Assembly: GCF_001598255.1 (NCBI RefSeq)
Contig: NZ_BCYP01000026.1
Span: forward strand, 1 to 64,000
Direction: 5' to 3'
DNA length: 64,000 nt
Source of the DNA: Mitsuaria chitosanitabida ATCC BAA-476 = NBRC 102408
GTDB taxonomy: Bacteria > Pseudomonadota > Gammaproteobacteria > Burkholderiales > Burkholderiaceae_C
Shown here: positions 27,323 through 36,218 of the stretch, in pieces
Numbering within the stretch: position 1 is the stretch's first letter
Layout: the number at the start of each line of letters is the position of its first letter
Notes under the pieces: model-generated
Databases searched by the model: none
The model's input: only the letters and a program-made list of their open reading frames with translations
What the model was told of the DNA's origin: nothing
Made by a program: the position numbers and the translations under genes

Positions 27323-28210
27323 TCAAGCCGGTGGGGAGGGCGCACGTTCCGCGCCCTCGACCACGCACGCCAGCATCGCCTCGATCAGGCTCGCGCCCTT
27401 GCGCTCCTGGAGGCAGTAGAGGTACTCGCGCACCAGCGGCATGTCCTCCTCGAAGGGCAGGGCGATCAGCTCCGGATGCCGGCCCGTCTCGTGGGCCGCG
27501 AAGATGCTCACGCCCAGCCCGCGCACCACGGCTTCCCGCAACGCCTCGCGGCTGGCGATCTCCATCTGGTCCCGGGGCCTCACGCCGGCGCGCTCCAGCG
27601 CCTGCTCGCTCAGCGCGCGCGTCATCGACCCCCGTTCGCGCGCCAGCAGCGTCTCGCCCGCCAACGCCGCCAGGGGCACCGCGCCACGCCGCGCCAGCGC
27701 GTGACCGCGCGGCACCAGCAGCACCAGCGGATCGCTGCCCAGCGCCACCCGATGCAGCCGCGGATCGTCCTCCAGATGACTGGAGGTCGCGAGGTCCACC
27801 TGGTAGGCGAGCAGCGCGTCCACCATCTGCCGCGAGTTGCCCGCCGACACGCTCAAGGCCACCCGCGGATGCCGCGCGCGGAAGCGCTGCGCCAGGGTCA
27901 GCGTGTAGTAGGGCGCCGTCGCGCCCAGCCGCAGCGTCCCGCCTTGCAGCTCGGCCGAGTTCCTCAGCGCGAATTCGATGTCCAGCTCCTGCTGCAGCAG
28001 CGCGTCCACGCGGGGGAGCAGACGCCGGCCGGCGTCGCTCAGCGTCAGCCGGCCGCCGCCGCGGTGGAAGAGCTCCACCTCGTACTGCTCCTCCAGCGCC
28101 CGGACCTGCGTCGTGACCGTGGGCTGCGACAGGCCCAGCTGCTTGGCCGCGAGCGTGATGGACCCCAGCCGCGCCACCGCGAAGAAGGCCTTGAGCTGGT
28201 TCACCAGCAT
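27323..28210 (-). CDS. LysR family regulator, aminoethylphosphonate-catabolism type
   Basis: A 295-aa LysR-type regulator. The N-terminal helix-turn-helix is clear (FFAVARLGSITLAAKQLGLSQPTVTTQVRALEEQ), followed by a periplasmic-binding-like effector domain. It is divergent from genes that match the putative 2-aminoethylphosphonate transporter set, and LysR regulators of this kind are regularly found with that set, so it probably activates the transporter when the phosphonate is present (inference from context). GGAG precedes the ATG. Confidence 0.9.
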   Translation of the reverse strand: MLVNQLKAFFAVARLGSITLAAKQLGLSQPTVTTQVRALEEQYEVELFHRGGGRLTLSDAGRRLLPRVDALLQQELDIEFALRNSAELQGGTLRLGATAPYYTLTLAQRFRARHPRVALSVSAGNSRQMVDALLAYQVDLATSSHLEDDPRLHRVALGSDPLVLLVPRGHALARRGAVPLAALAGETLLARERGSMTRALSEQALERAGVRPRDQMEIASREALREAVVRGLGVSIFAAHETGRHPELIALPFEEDMPLVREYLYCLQERKGASLIEAMLACVVEGAERAPSPPA

Positions 28211-28275
28211 GCGCCGCTCCGTGAAGACGCCGTGAAGGCGTCGGAGACCGACGCCTCGAGGGGACCGCGAGGTGT

Positions 28276-28368
28276 CGGCATTGCCGCCACAACTCGGGGG
28301 CGTCCCAAATCCGCCAATGCCGGGTTTCGGGAAGTTGGGGCGTTTGACGCGCAGATGACATATGCCAT
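28276..28368. promoter_or_regulatory. candidate LysR operator region between lysR and the ABC operon
   Basis: The 250-bp divergent gap holds the near-palindrome ATGACATATGCCAT (28355-28368), with the T-N11-A character of LysR boxes, and an inverted repeat CGGCATTG (28276-28283) / CAATGCCG (28315-28322) spaced by 31 bp. Either could be the regulator binding site. No well-spaced sigma-70 promoter is obvious, as is common for LysR-activated promoters. Confidence 0.45.
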
Positions 28369-28460
28369 TCCTACAGTGTCGTCCATCGATCGTGACAGCT
28401 CGTCGCCCCGTCGGCGGCCCCGCGATTCCGGCTTCCCCCATGACCCTCGATGGAGCGCCC

Positions 28461-29510
28461 ATGCGTCTCAAGTCCCTCTCGACCGTCTTCCACCTCGCCG
28501 CCTTCGCGGCCCTGTCCGCGATCACCGCGCTGACCAGCCCCGAGGCCCATGCCCAGGGCAAGACCGAACTGCTGGTCTACAGCGCGCTCGAGGCCGACCA
28601 GATCAAGGCCTACAAGACCGCCTTCGAGCAGGACCACCCCGGCATCGAGCTCAAGTTCGTGCGCGAGTCCACCGGCATCGTCACCGCCCGCCTGCTGGCC
28701 GAGAAGGCCAACCCGCAGGCCGACGTGGTCTGGGGCCTGGCCGCCACCTCGCTGATGCTGCTGGACAAGGAGGGCATGCTCGCCCCCTATGCGCCCAAGG
28801 GCCTCGACCAGGTGCGTCCCAACATGCGCGACCCGCGCGCCCAGCCGACCTGGGTGGGCATGGACCTGTGGTCCTCGGCCGTGTGCTTCAACACCGTCGA
28901 GGCCGGCAAGCGCAACCTGCCCAAGCCCGGCTCCTGGAACGACCTGACCCAGCCGGTCTACAAGGGCCTGCTGACCATGCCGCATCCGGCGTCCAGCGGC
29001 ACCGGCTACCTGATGGTCTCCGCCTGGCTGCAGATGATGGGCGAGGCCAAGGGCTGGGCCTTCATGGACGCGCTGCACCAGAACATCGGCGTCTATACCC
29101 ACTCGGGCTCCAAGCCCTGCAAGCAGGCCGGCGCCGGCGAGTTCCCCATCGGTCTGTCCTTCGAGTACCGCGCCAACAAGACCAAGAAGGAGGGCGCGCC
29201 CATCGACATCGTCTTCCCGAAGGAAGGCCTGGGCTGGGACGTCGAGGCCACCGGCATCATGAAGACCACGAAGAAGCTGGAGGCCGCCAAGGCCCTGGCC
29301 GACTGGTCCGTGACCCGCAAGGCCAACGAGCTCTACGCCAAGAACTTCGCCGTGCTGGCGCTGCCGTCGGTGCAGGAACAGCTGGAGTTCGTCCCGTCCG
29401 ACCTGGACAAGCTGCTGGCCAAGAACGACTTCACCTGGGCCGCCGCCAACCGCGACCGCATCCTGGCCGAGTGGTCGCGCCGCTACGAAGCCAAGGCCGA
29501 GAAGAAGTAA
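28461..29510 (+). CDS. ABC transporter substrate-binding protein, 2-aminoethylphosphonate type
   Basis: A 349-aa periplasmic protein with a signal peptide ending ALTSPEAHAQ and an iron(III)/phosphonate-type binding fold (ELLVYSALEADQIKAYKTAF; VVWGLAATSLMLLDKEGML). It resembles the putative phosphonate binding proteins encoded with the ATPase and fused permease that follow. The start with GGAG six bases upstream is preferred over an ATG seven codons earlier. Ligand assignment to 2-aminoethylphosphonate rests on subfamily resemblance and the neighbouring LysR and FAD oxidoreductase genes; an iron-type ligand is the alternative. Confidence 0.82.
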   Translation: MRLKSLSTVFHLAAFAALSAITALTSPEAHAQGKTELLVYSALEADQIKAYKTAFEQDHPGIELKFVRESTGIVTARLLAEKANPQADVVWGLAATSLMLLDKEGMLAPYAPKGLDQVRPNMRDPRAQPTWVGMDLWSSAVCFNTVEAGKRNLPKPGSWNDLTQPVYKGLLTMPHPASSGTGYLMVSAWLQMMGEAKGWAFMDALHQNIGVYTHSGSKPCKQAGAGEFPIGLSFEYRANKTKKEGAPIDIVFPKEGLGWDVEATGIMKTTKKLEAAKALADWSVTRKANELYAKNFAVLALPSVQEQLEFVPSDLDKLLAKNDFTWAAANRDRILAEWSRRYEAKAEKK

Positions 29511-29528
29511 GCGAGCCGGCGGCGTCCC

Positions 29529-30587
29529 ATGATCCATCTGCGTCAGATCACCAAGCGCTTCGGTCCGCAGACCGTGCTGCAGGGCATCGACCTCGACCTG
29601 CGGCCGGGTGAGTTCGTCTCGCTGCTCGGGCCCTCGGGCTGCGGCAAGACCACGCTGCTGCGCATCGTCTGCGGCATCGAGCAGGCCGACCTCGGCCAGG
29701 TGCTGATGCAGGGGCAGGACATCACGCGCTGGCCCGCCTCGCAGCGGCGCTTCGGCGTGGTGTTCCAGTCCTACGCGCTGTTCCCCAACATGACGGCGCT
29801 GCAGAACGTCGGCTACGGCCTGACCGAGCTGCCGCGGCGCGAGGCCACGGCCCGCGCCGAGGAGATGCTCGCCCTGGTCGGCCTGGCCGACCAGCAGCAC
29901 AAATTCCCGGCGCAGCTCTCCGGCGGACAGCAGCAGCGCGTGGCCCTGGCCCGCGCGCTGGCGCCGCGACCGCGCCTGCTGCTGCTGGACGAGCCGCTGT
30001 CGGCGCTGGACGCCCAGGTGCGCCACGAGATGCGCACCGAGATCCGCGCGCTGCAGCAGCGGCTGGGCATCACCACGCTGATGGTGACGCACGACCAGGA
30101 CGAGGCGCTGGCCATGTCCGACCGCGTGGTGCTGCTGGCCAAGGGCCAGATCGCGCAGCAGGGCGCGCCGCGCCAGCTCTACGAGCAGCCCGCCAGCGCG
30201 CTGGTGGCCGGCTTCGTCGGCCGCATGAACTGGCTGGACGGCCAGGTGGTGGCCGAGGGCCGCGTGCGCATCGGCACCGCGCTGCTGGACTGCGACACCA
30301 GCGCCTACAAGACCGGCAGCGTGGTCCGCCTGGGCGTCCGGCCCGAGTCGCTGCGGCTGCTGGACGGGGAGGGCGCGATGATCCGCGCCCGCATCGACGC
30401 GCTGCAGTTCCACGGCGCGGTGACCCAGGTGCTGATGCGCTGCGACGCGCTGGGCTCGGCGCTGCTGCTGGAGCTCCCGAGCGGGGAGGCCTCGGGCTTG
30501 ACCGAGGGCGAGATGCGCGGCCTGCGTCTGCCGGCGCGCGCACTGCAGCTCTTCGACGCGCCGACCTCGATGCGGAGGGCCGCGTGA
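29529..30587 (+). CDS. ABC transporter ATP-binding protein, 2-aminoethylphosphonate type
   Basis: A 352-aa ATPase powering the importer. It shows Walker A (GPSGCGKTT), the Q-loop, the signature LSGGQQQR, Walker B (LLLLDEPLSALD) and the H-loop (MVTHDQDEAL), followed by a C-terminal TOBE-like regulatory domain (from about 240). It lies 18 bp after the binding-protein gene, and its stop overlaps the permease GTG start by 4 bp, indicating a single operon. Confidence 0.92.
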   Translation: MIHLRQITKRFGPQTVLQGIDLDLRPGEFVSLLGPSGCGKTTLLRIVCGIEQADLGQVLMQGQDITRWPASQRRFGVVFQSYALFPNMTALQNVGYGLTELPRREATARAEEMLALVGLADQQHKFPAQLSGGQQQRVALARALAPRPRLLLLDEPLSALDAQVRHEMRTEIRALQQRLGITTLMVTHDQDEALAMSDRVVLLAKGQIAQQGAPRQLYEQPASALVAGFVGRMNWLDGQVVAEGRVRIGTALLDCDTSAYKTGSVVRLGVRPESLRLLDGEGAMIRARIDALQFHGAVTQVLMRCDALGSALLLELPSGEASGLTEGEMRGLRLPARALQLFDAPTSMRRAA

Positions 30588-32299
30588 GTCTGGTGCTCGA
30601 TCAGGCGCCGGCGCCCGCCGCGCCCTCGCGTCCGCGCCGCCATGCCGAGGCCTGGGCGTTGCGGGGCCTGCTGGCCGCCGCGCTGCTGACGCTGGTCGTG
30701 ATCATCCTGCTGCCGCTGGTCTCGCTGCTGGCGCAGAGCGTGCTGGACGGGCAGGGCCGCTTCGTCGGCGCCGCGCACTTCAGCGCCTACTTCGCGACGG
30801 GCCGCTGGAGCGCGCTGGCCAACAGCGTGTCGCTGTCGGCCCTGTCCGCGGTGATCTGCGTCGCGCTGGCCTACGGCTACGCCTGGGCGCTGACGCACAC
30901 CGCGCTGCCCGCCAAGGGCCTGTGGCGGGGGCTGGCGCTGCTGCCGCTGCTCGCGCCCTCGCTGCTCGCCGCCATCGGCCTGGTCTACGCCTTCGGCAAC
31001 CAGGGCCTGCTCAAGGGCGCGATGCAGGCGATCGGCATCGAGAGCATCTATGGGCCAGCGGGCATCGTCGCCGGCTCGGTGCTGTGGACCTTCCCGCATG
31101 CGCTGCTCATCCTCGTCACCACGCTGTCGACCAGCGACGCTCGCCTCATCGAGGCCGCGCGCTGCCTGGGCGCCGACGGCTGGCGCGTGTTCCGCACGGT
31201 GACGCTGCCGGCCAGCCGCTACGGGCTGCTGATCTCGCTGGTGGTGGTGTTCGTGCTGGTGCTGACCGACTTCGGCGTCCCCAAGGTCGTCGGCGGTCAG
31301 ACCGCGATGCTGGCCACCGACATCTACAAGGAGGTCGTCGGGCAGCAGCGGCTGGACCGGGGAGCGGTCGTCGCGCTGCTGCTGCTGATCCCGGCGCTGG
31401 GCGCCTTCGTGCTGGAGCAGCGCCTGCGCGCCCGCCAGCGCGCGGTGCTGAGCCTGCGCGCCGTGCCGCATCAGCCGCGGCCCCAGGCGGCGGTCGACCT
31501 GCCGGCGCTGCTGTACTGCGCGCTGGTGGCGACGGCGCTGGTCGGCGTCTTCGGCATCGCGGTGTACGCGTCCTTCGCGCAGTACTGGCCGTACCAGCTC
31601 ACGCCGACGCTGTCGCACTACCAGTTCGACATGAGCGACGGCGGCGGATGGGCCAGCTACGGGAACTCGCTGCGCATGGCCGGGTGGACGGCGCTGGTGG
31701 GGACCGTGCTGAGCTTCCTGCTGGCCTGGCTGGTCGACAAGCCGCGTGACCTGCGCGCCGCGCGCGGGGTACTCAATGCGCTGGCGACGCTGCCGATGGC
31801 GGTGCCGGGTCTTGCGCTGGGCCTGGGCTACATCCTGTTCTTCAACGCGCCGTGGAATCCGCTGCGCGGCTGGTACGGCGGGCTGGGCATCCTGGTGCTG
31901 TGCACGGTGGCGCACTACTACTCGGTCGCGCACCTGACCCAGTTGGGCGCGCTGCGCCAGCTGGATCCGGAGTACGAGCGGGTGGCCGAGTCGCTGGGAC
32001 TGCCGTTCTGGCGCCACCTGTGGCGGGTGCACCTGCCCATCGCGGTGCCGACGCTGGTGCAGGTGGCGGGCTACTTCTTCGTCAGCGCGCTGACGACGGT
32101 GTCGGCGGTGGTGTTCCTGTACTCGCCCGACACCACGCTGGCCGCGATCGCGGTGCTGGCCATGGATGACGCCGGGGACACGGCGCCGGCGGCGGCGATG
32201 GCCACGCTGCTCTTCGTGACGGCGGCGGCGGGGCGTGGCGTCATCGGGGTGATCGGGCATCTGCTGGTGCAGCGCACGCAGCGGTGGCGGGCGAGGTAG
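30584..32299 (+). CDS. fused double ABC permease, 2-aminoethylphosphonate type
   Basis: A 571-aa inner membrane protein with two tandem permease halves of about six helices each. Each half has an EAA-type loop for the ATPase: EAARCLGADGWRVFRTVTLP in the first and RVAESLGLPFWRHLWRVHLP in the second. Fused permeases of this length characterise the iron/phosphonate FbpB-like group, so no second permease gene is needed. The GTG start overlaps the ATPase stop (GTGA). The TAG stop is the first base-pair of a 49-bp terminal inverted repeat. Confidence 0.92.
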   Translation: MSLVLDQAPAPAAPSRPRRHAEAWALRGLLAAALLTLVVIILLPLVSLLAQSVLDGQGRFVGAAHFSAYFATGRWSALANSVSLSALSAVICVALAYGYAWALTHTALPAKGLWRGLALLPLLAPSLLAAIGLVYAFGNQGLLKGAMQAIGIESIYGPAGIVAGSVLWTFPHALLILVTTLSTSDARLIEAARCLGADGWRVFRTVTLPASRYGLLISLVVVFVLVLTDFGVPKVVGGQTAMLATDIYKEVVGQQRLDRGAVVALLLLIPALGAFVLEQRLRARQRAVLSLRAVPHQPRPQAAVDLPALLYCALVATALVGVFGIAVYASFAQYWPYQLTPTLSHYQFDMSDGGGWASYGNSLRMAGWTALVGTVLSFLLAWLVDKPRDLRAARGVLNALATLPMAVPGLALGLGYILFFNAPWNPLRGWYGGLGILVLCTVAHYYSVAHLTQLGALRQLDPEYERVAESLGLPFWRHLWRVHLPIAVPTLVQVAGYFFVSALTTVSAVVFLYSPDTTLAAIAVLAMDDAGDTAPAAAMATLLFVTAAAGRGVIGVIGHLLVQRTQRWRAR

Positions 32300-32660
32300 C
32301 CCGAAGACCCTCACCCCCACCCTCTCCCGCAAGCGGGAGAGGGAGCCATACGGGCTCGCTGACTTCGACGGCCCTCACCCCAAACCCCTCTCCCGCGCAG
32401 CGGGCGAGGGGCCACACGCCGCCAGTCATGTCTCAACAAGGCCAAGTCTTGCTTGTCATTTCCGCCACCCAGACACCCGCCCATGCCCGCTACCCAGACG
32501 CCCTCCATGTCTGACACCCAGACACCCGCCCATGTCCGCCACCCAGACGCCCTCCATGTCTGACACCCAGGTGCCCGACCATGTCCGCCACCCAGACGCC
32601 TGAGCACGGTCGGCTCCCTCTCCCGCTTGCGGGAGAGGGTGGGGGTGAGGGTCTTCGGGC
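32299..32660. repeat. 362-bp element bounded by perfect 49-bp inverted repeats, with internal tandem array
   Basis: The 49 bp at 32299-32347 recur as an exact reverse complement at 32612-32660. Each arm itself contains the palindrome CCCTCTCCCGCAAGCGGGAG. A third, diverged palindrome lies at 32372-32412. Between them, 32461-32605 holds six contiguous 24-25-bp units (core ACCCAGACGCCC..CCATGT) alternating two variants. No transposase or ORF with coding character is seen. This explains the whole 399-bp gap between the permease and oxidoreductase genes. Confidence 0.9.
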
Positions 32661-32698
32661 TCCCCCTCCCCACTCATCCTCTCAATCCATTCCTTCCC

Positions 32699-33811
32699 AT
32701 GACCCATGACCTCCTGGTGGTCGGTGCCGGCATCGTCGGCCTGGCCCATGCCTGGGCCGGCGCCAAGCGCGGCTGGCGCGTCGTCGTCGTCGAGCGCGAC
32801 GCCGCCTGCATCGGCGCCTCCATCCGCAACTTCGGCTTCGTGACCGTGACCGGGCAGCAGCGCGGCGCGCATTGGCGCCGGGCGCGACGCTCGCGTGACC
32901 TGTGGGCCGAGCTCGCCCCGCGGGCCGGACTGCGCGTGGAGCACGCCGGCCTGCTGATGGCCGCGCGCTGCGTCGAGTCCGAAGCCCTGCTGGACGCCTT
33001 CCTCGCCACCGAGATGGGCGAGGGCTGCGAGCGTCTGAACGCCGCGCAGGCCGCGACTCGCCAGCCGGGACTGCGCGCGGAGGGCCTGCTCGGCGGGCTC
33101 TACAGCCCGCATGAACTGCGCGTGGAATCGCGCGAGGTGATTCCGCGCATCGCGGCCTGGCTCGCGGAGCATCACGGCGTGGAGTTCCACTTCGGCGAGT
33201 CGGTGCTCGAGGTCGAGGCGCCGCGGGTGCGCACCTCGCGGGCCACCTACCAGGCCGAGCGCGTCGCCGTCTGCTCCGGCGCGGAGCTGCACGGCCTCTT
33301 CGCCGGCCGGCTCGCGCCGCACGCGCTGTCGCTGTGCCAGCTGCAGATGCTGCGCGTGCGCCCGCCAGCGGGCTTCCGCCTGAACGCCGCGCTGATGGCC
33401 GACCTCAGCCTGGTCCGCTACGAGGGCTACGCCGCGCTGCCCGAGGCGCAGCCGCTGCTCAAGCGGCTCTCGGCCGAGCGCCACGACGCGCTCGCGCATG
33501 GCATCCACCTGATCGCGGTGCAGAGCGCCGACGGCACGCTGGTGGTCGGGGACTCGCACCACTACGGGCCGGTGCTGCCGCCGTTCGCGAGCGACGCCGT
33601 GGATCGGCTGATCCTGGAGGAGCTCAAGCGCCAGCTGCCGCTGGCCTCGATGGAGGTCGTCGAGCGCTGGACCGGCGTCTATCCGGTCAGCGCCGAGGTG
33701 CCCTGCCTGGTCGACGCGCCGGACGAGCGCACGCGGCTGGCCGTGGTCACCGGTGGCACCGGCGCCAGCACCGCGTTCGGGCTGGCGGAGGAAGTGCTGG
33801 CGGCCTGGTGA
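32699..33811 (+). CDS. FAD-dependent oxidoreductase, phosphonate-associated (TIGR03364-like)
   Basis: A 370-aa DAO/glycine-oxidase-fold flavoprotein. The FAD dinucleotide motif is at the N-terminus (LLVVGAGIVGLAHAWAGAKRG) with the ERD acidic end, and the C-terminal FAD loop is VTGGTGASTAFGLAEE. Enzymes of this type accompany aminoethylphosphonate transport genes and have been proposed to oxidise the amino group of the phosphonate or an N-methyl derivative; I recall this rather than read it from the sequence. It is separated from the transporter by the inverted-repeat element and has no clear Shine-Dalgarno. It converges with the glucokinase fusion. Confidence 0.85.
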   Translation: MTHDLLVVGAGIVGLAHAWAGAKRGWRVVVVERDAACIGASIRNFGFVTVTGQQRGAHWRRARRSRDLWAELAPRAGLRVEHAGLLMAARCVESEALLDAFLATEMGEGCERLNAAQAATRQPGLRAEGLLGGLYSPHELRVESREVIPRIAAWLAEHHGVEFHFGESVLEVEAPRVRTSRATYQAERVAVCSGAELHGLFAGRLAPHALSLCQLQMLRVRPPAGFRLNAALMADLSLVRYEGYAALPEAQPLLKRLSAERHDALAHGIHLIAVQSADGTLVVGDSHHYGPVLPPFASDAVDRLILEELKRQLPLASMEVVERWTGVYPVSAEVPCLVDAPDERTRLAVVTGGTGASTAFGLAEEVLAAW

Positions 33812-33856
33812 TTCCCCCCGGGACGATGGGCCCGTGGCCCGTGGCCGCGGTCCTGC

Positions 33857-35761
33857 TCAGCGGCTGTGCGCGGTCAGCTTCGCCAGCGGCGAGGCCAGGC
33901 TGATGCCCGGCGCCGCGCGGCGCGCGCTGGGGCGGCCATCCTCGTCCCGCTCGTCGAGCTCGGGCTGCGTCGCGCGCAGCGCCGGCGCCTCCGGATCGCG
34001 GCGCATCGCCACGCCCACCGCCAGCATGTCGATGACCAGCAGGTGCAGGATGCGGCTGATCATGGGGAGGTGGGTGGCGACATCCTCGACGTGATCGACG
34101 ATCAGCGCCGCGTCGGCCTTCTTGGCCAGGGGCGACTGGCTGGCCGTGATGGCCAGCACGTGCGCGCCGCGCTCGCGCGCCGTGTCGGCGACGGCGATCA
34201 GCTCGGGCAGCTTTCCGCTGCTGCTGATCAGCACGGCCACATCGCCCGCCTTGAGCGTCTGCGCCGCCAGCAGCTGCAGGCGGGGCTCGGTGTAGGCGTT
34301 GCAGGCCACGCCCAGGCGCAGGAACTTGAACTGCGCGTCCTGCGCCACCACGCCGTAATGGCCGATGGCGAAGAACTCGATGCGCGAGGCGCCCAGCAGC
34401 AGCTCGATGCTGCGGTCGATCATGTCGCGGTTGAGCTGGCTGCGGACCTGCAGGATGGCGGACGCGGTGTTGCCCAGCACCTTCTCGCCCAGCTCGACCA
34501 TGGAGTCGTCCTGCGTCACCTGCGTGTGGCTGACGGGCACCGTGCCGGTCAGGCCCGAGGCCAGCCGCAGCTTGAAATCGGACAGGCCCTCGCAACCCAG
34601 CGAGCGGCAGAAGCGGATCACCGTCGGCTGGCTGACGCTGGCCGCCTTGGCGATCTCCGCGATCGGGTCGTTGAGCACCTTGCGCGAATGCGCCAGCACG
34701 TGATCCGCCACGCGCTGCTCGGCCGGCGACAGGCTGTCGCGCGCGCGCCGGATCTGGCCCACGATGGCGGACGAGCCGCCGCTGGCCTGCAGGCTGCGCA
34801 ACTGCGCCTCCAGGATCGCGGACGCGCCCTTGAAGGTCGCGTGCTCGGCGGTGATGACGAAGGTCGGGATGGCGGCGACGTACTGCGAGAAGCGGCCCTT
34901 GTCCTCGAAACGCGCGCGGAAGCGCGAGCGGTCGAAGTACTCGCCCAGCCGCGGCACGATGCCGCCGCCGATGTAGATGCCGCCCAGCGCGCCCAGCGTC
35001 ACCGCCAGGTTCGCGGCGGCCGTGCCCAGCAGCGTGCAGAACAGCTCCAGCGTCTCCTCGCAGACCGGGTCCGCGGCCTCGAGCGCGCGGGCGGTGATCT
35101 CGGGCGCGCTCAGCGCTTCGGACGGACGCTTCAGGTAGTCGGCCATCGCACGGTGCATCAGTTCCAGGCCGGGGCCGGAGAGCAGGCGCTCGAAGGAGAC
35201 GTGCTCGTACTCGTTCCAGGCGAAGCGCAGCAGCGCGATCTCGCGCTCGTCGCGCGGCGCGAAGTTGGTGTGCCCGCCTTCCGAGCCCAGCGAGATCCAG
35301 CCCTCGCCGGCCGGGATCAGGCCCGACACGCCCAGGCCGGAGCCCGAGCCCAGCAGGCCGATCACGCTGTCGGGGCGGGCCTCGCCGCCGCCGACCTGGC
35401 GGATCTCGCTGCCGCGCAGCCGGGGCAGGGCCATGGCCAGCGCGGTGAAGTCGTTCACCACCACCAGCGTGTCCAGGCCGAGGCGCTGACGCGCTTCCTC
35501 GATCGAGAACTGCCAGTGGTAGTTGGTCATGCGCACCAGGTCGCCCTCGACCGGGTTGGCGATGGCGATCGCCGCGTGCGCCACGTGCAGATGGCGCGGG
35601 AGGCGGTCGATGTAGGAGCGCACGGCGGCGTGGAAGTCCGGATGCTCGGCGCAGCGCAGCAGCGCGATGTGCTCGAACTCCCCGGGGGCGGTCTCCAGGG
35701 CGAAGCGGGCGAAGGTGCCGCCGATGTCGGCGATCAGCCGGGGACTGTCGAAATCTCGCAT
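33857..35761 (-). CDS. glk: bifunctional glucokinase/RpiR (HexR-like) transcriptional regulator
   Basis: A 634-aa fusion typical of Burkholderiales. Residues 1 to about 330 are a ROK-unrelated bacterial glucokinase (LIADIGGTFARFAL phosphate motif; LLGSGSGLGVSGLIP; GSEGGHTNFAP; GGIYIGGGIVPRLG). From about 345 follow an RpiR-type helix-turn-helix (IAEIAKAASVSQPTVIRFCRSLGCEG) and a SIS sugar-phosphate-binding domain (EFFAIGHYGVVAQDAQFKFLR; LISSSGKLPELIAVADTA). It phosphorylates glucose and probably controls hexose genes in response to a phosphorylated intermediate such as KDPG. A HexR-like palindrome lies 237 bp upstream, suggesting autoregulation. Confidence 0.95.
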   Translation of the reverse strand: MRDFDSPRLIADIGGTFARFALETAPGEFEHIALLRCAEHPDFHAAVRSYIDRLPRHLHVAHAAIAIANPVEGDLVRMTNYHWQFSIEEARQRLGLDTLVVVNDFTALAMALPRLRGSEIRQVGGGEARPDSVIGLLGSGSGLGVSGLIPAGEGWISLGSEGGHTNFAPRDEREIALLRFAWNEYEHVSFERLLSGPGLELMHRAMADYLKRPSEALSAPEITARALEAADPVCEETLELFCTLLGTAAANLAVTLGALGGIYIGGGIVPRLGEYFDRSRFRARFEDKGRFSQYVAAIPTFVITAEHATFKGASAILEAQLRSLQASGGSSAIVGQIRRARDSLSPAEQRVADHVLAHSRKVLNDPIAEIAKAASVSQPTVIRFCRSLGCEGLSDFKLRLASGLTGTVPVSHTQVTQDDSMVELGEKVLGNTASAILQVRSQLNRDMIDRSIELLLGASRIEFFAIGHYGVVAQDAQFKFLRLGVACNAYTEPRLQLLAAQTLKAGDVAVLISSSGKLPELIAVADTARERGAHVLAITASQSPLAKKADAALIVDHVEDVATHLPMISRILHLLVIDMLAVGVAMRRDPEAPALRATQPELDERDEDGRPSARRAAPGISLASPLAKLTAHSR

Positions 35762-35997
35762 GAATCAGGTCGGATGCGCCCGCGACGGCACCGGTTGGGG
35801 ACCGGTTGGCGCCGGATCGAGACGGAGGCTCGACATCGGCGGGGCGGCCCTTCGGGGCCGGAGGCGATTATGGCCCGCCACCCCGGGGGCACCGAAAGGG
35901 TTCGCCCTAGCGATGCCCGGGGGCCGGTGGCGCGGGCCTGGCCCCGCGGGAAGGCATGCCGATTGCCGCCCTGGCTCGCCCCTTGGGGGTGTTTGGT

Positions 35998-36012
35998 TGT
36001 AGTGCGACTACA
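35998..36012. promoter_or_regulatory. HexR-like operator, exact consensus
   Basis: TGTAGTGCGACTACA is a perfect palindrome matching the HexR/RpiR consensus TGTARTNNNAYTACA. It lies upstream of the glucokinase-RpiR fusion and could also act on the divergent glucokinase. Confidence 0.75.
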
Positions 36013-36153
36013 GCCGACTTGACGGCGACAAGGCGTCTGCGATGGAATGGAAATTCCATAGAAAACAATCATTTGCAGCCGATTGATGACGACGCCTCGA
36101 TCCAGGTGTTGGCGATCGGATGGCGGGCAGGGAGACTGCCCTTGTGCGAATGA

Positions 36154-36168
36154 TGTAGTTTTGCTACC
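36154..36168. promoter_or_regulatory. HexR-like operator, two mismatches
   Basis: TGTAGTTTTGCTACC keeps one full half-site and 4/6 of the other, 51 bp before the second glucokinase start. Its position suits direct control of that gene. Confidence 0.5.
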
Positions 36169-36218
36169 TTGCGTGGATCCGCCGGATCGGCGGCCCTCAG
36201 AACCTCAGGACAAGAACA

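Larger units (their letters stand above)
35762..36218. other. divergent regulatory region between the two glucokinase genes
   Basis: This 457-bp gap has no gene I can support. It contains two HexR-like palindromes (listed separately), a perfect 13-bp palindrome ATGGAAATTCCAT (36048-36060) and an A/T-richer core around 36040-36075 where promoters for both directions probably lie. I cannot place a reliable -35/-10 pair. Confidence 0.6.

Noticed and set aside
32461-32605. CRISPR array
   Set aside because: The 24-25-bp units are contiguous variants of one sequence with no unique spacers and no cas genes nearby.
35762-36218. Assigned sigma-70 promoters for either glucokinase
   Set aside because: TTGACG and similar boxes exist but none has an acceptable -10 at 16-18 bp, so no promoter coordinates are claimed.
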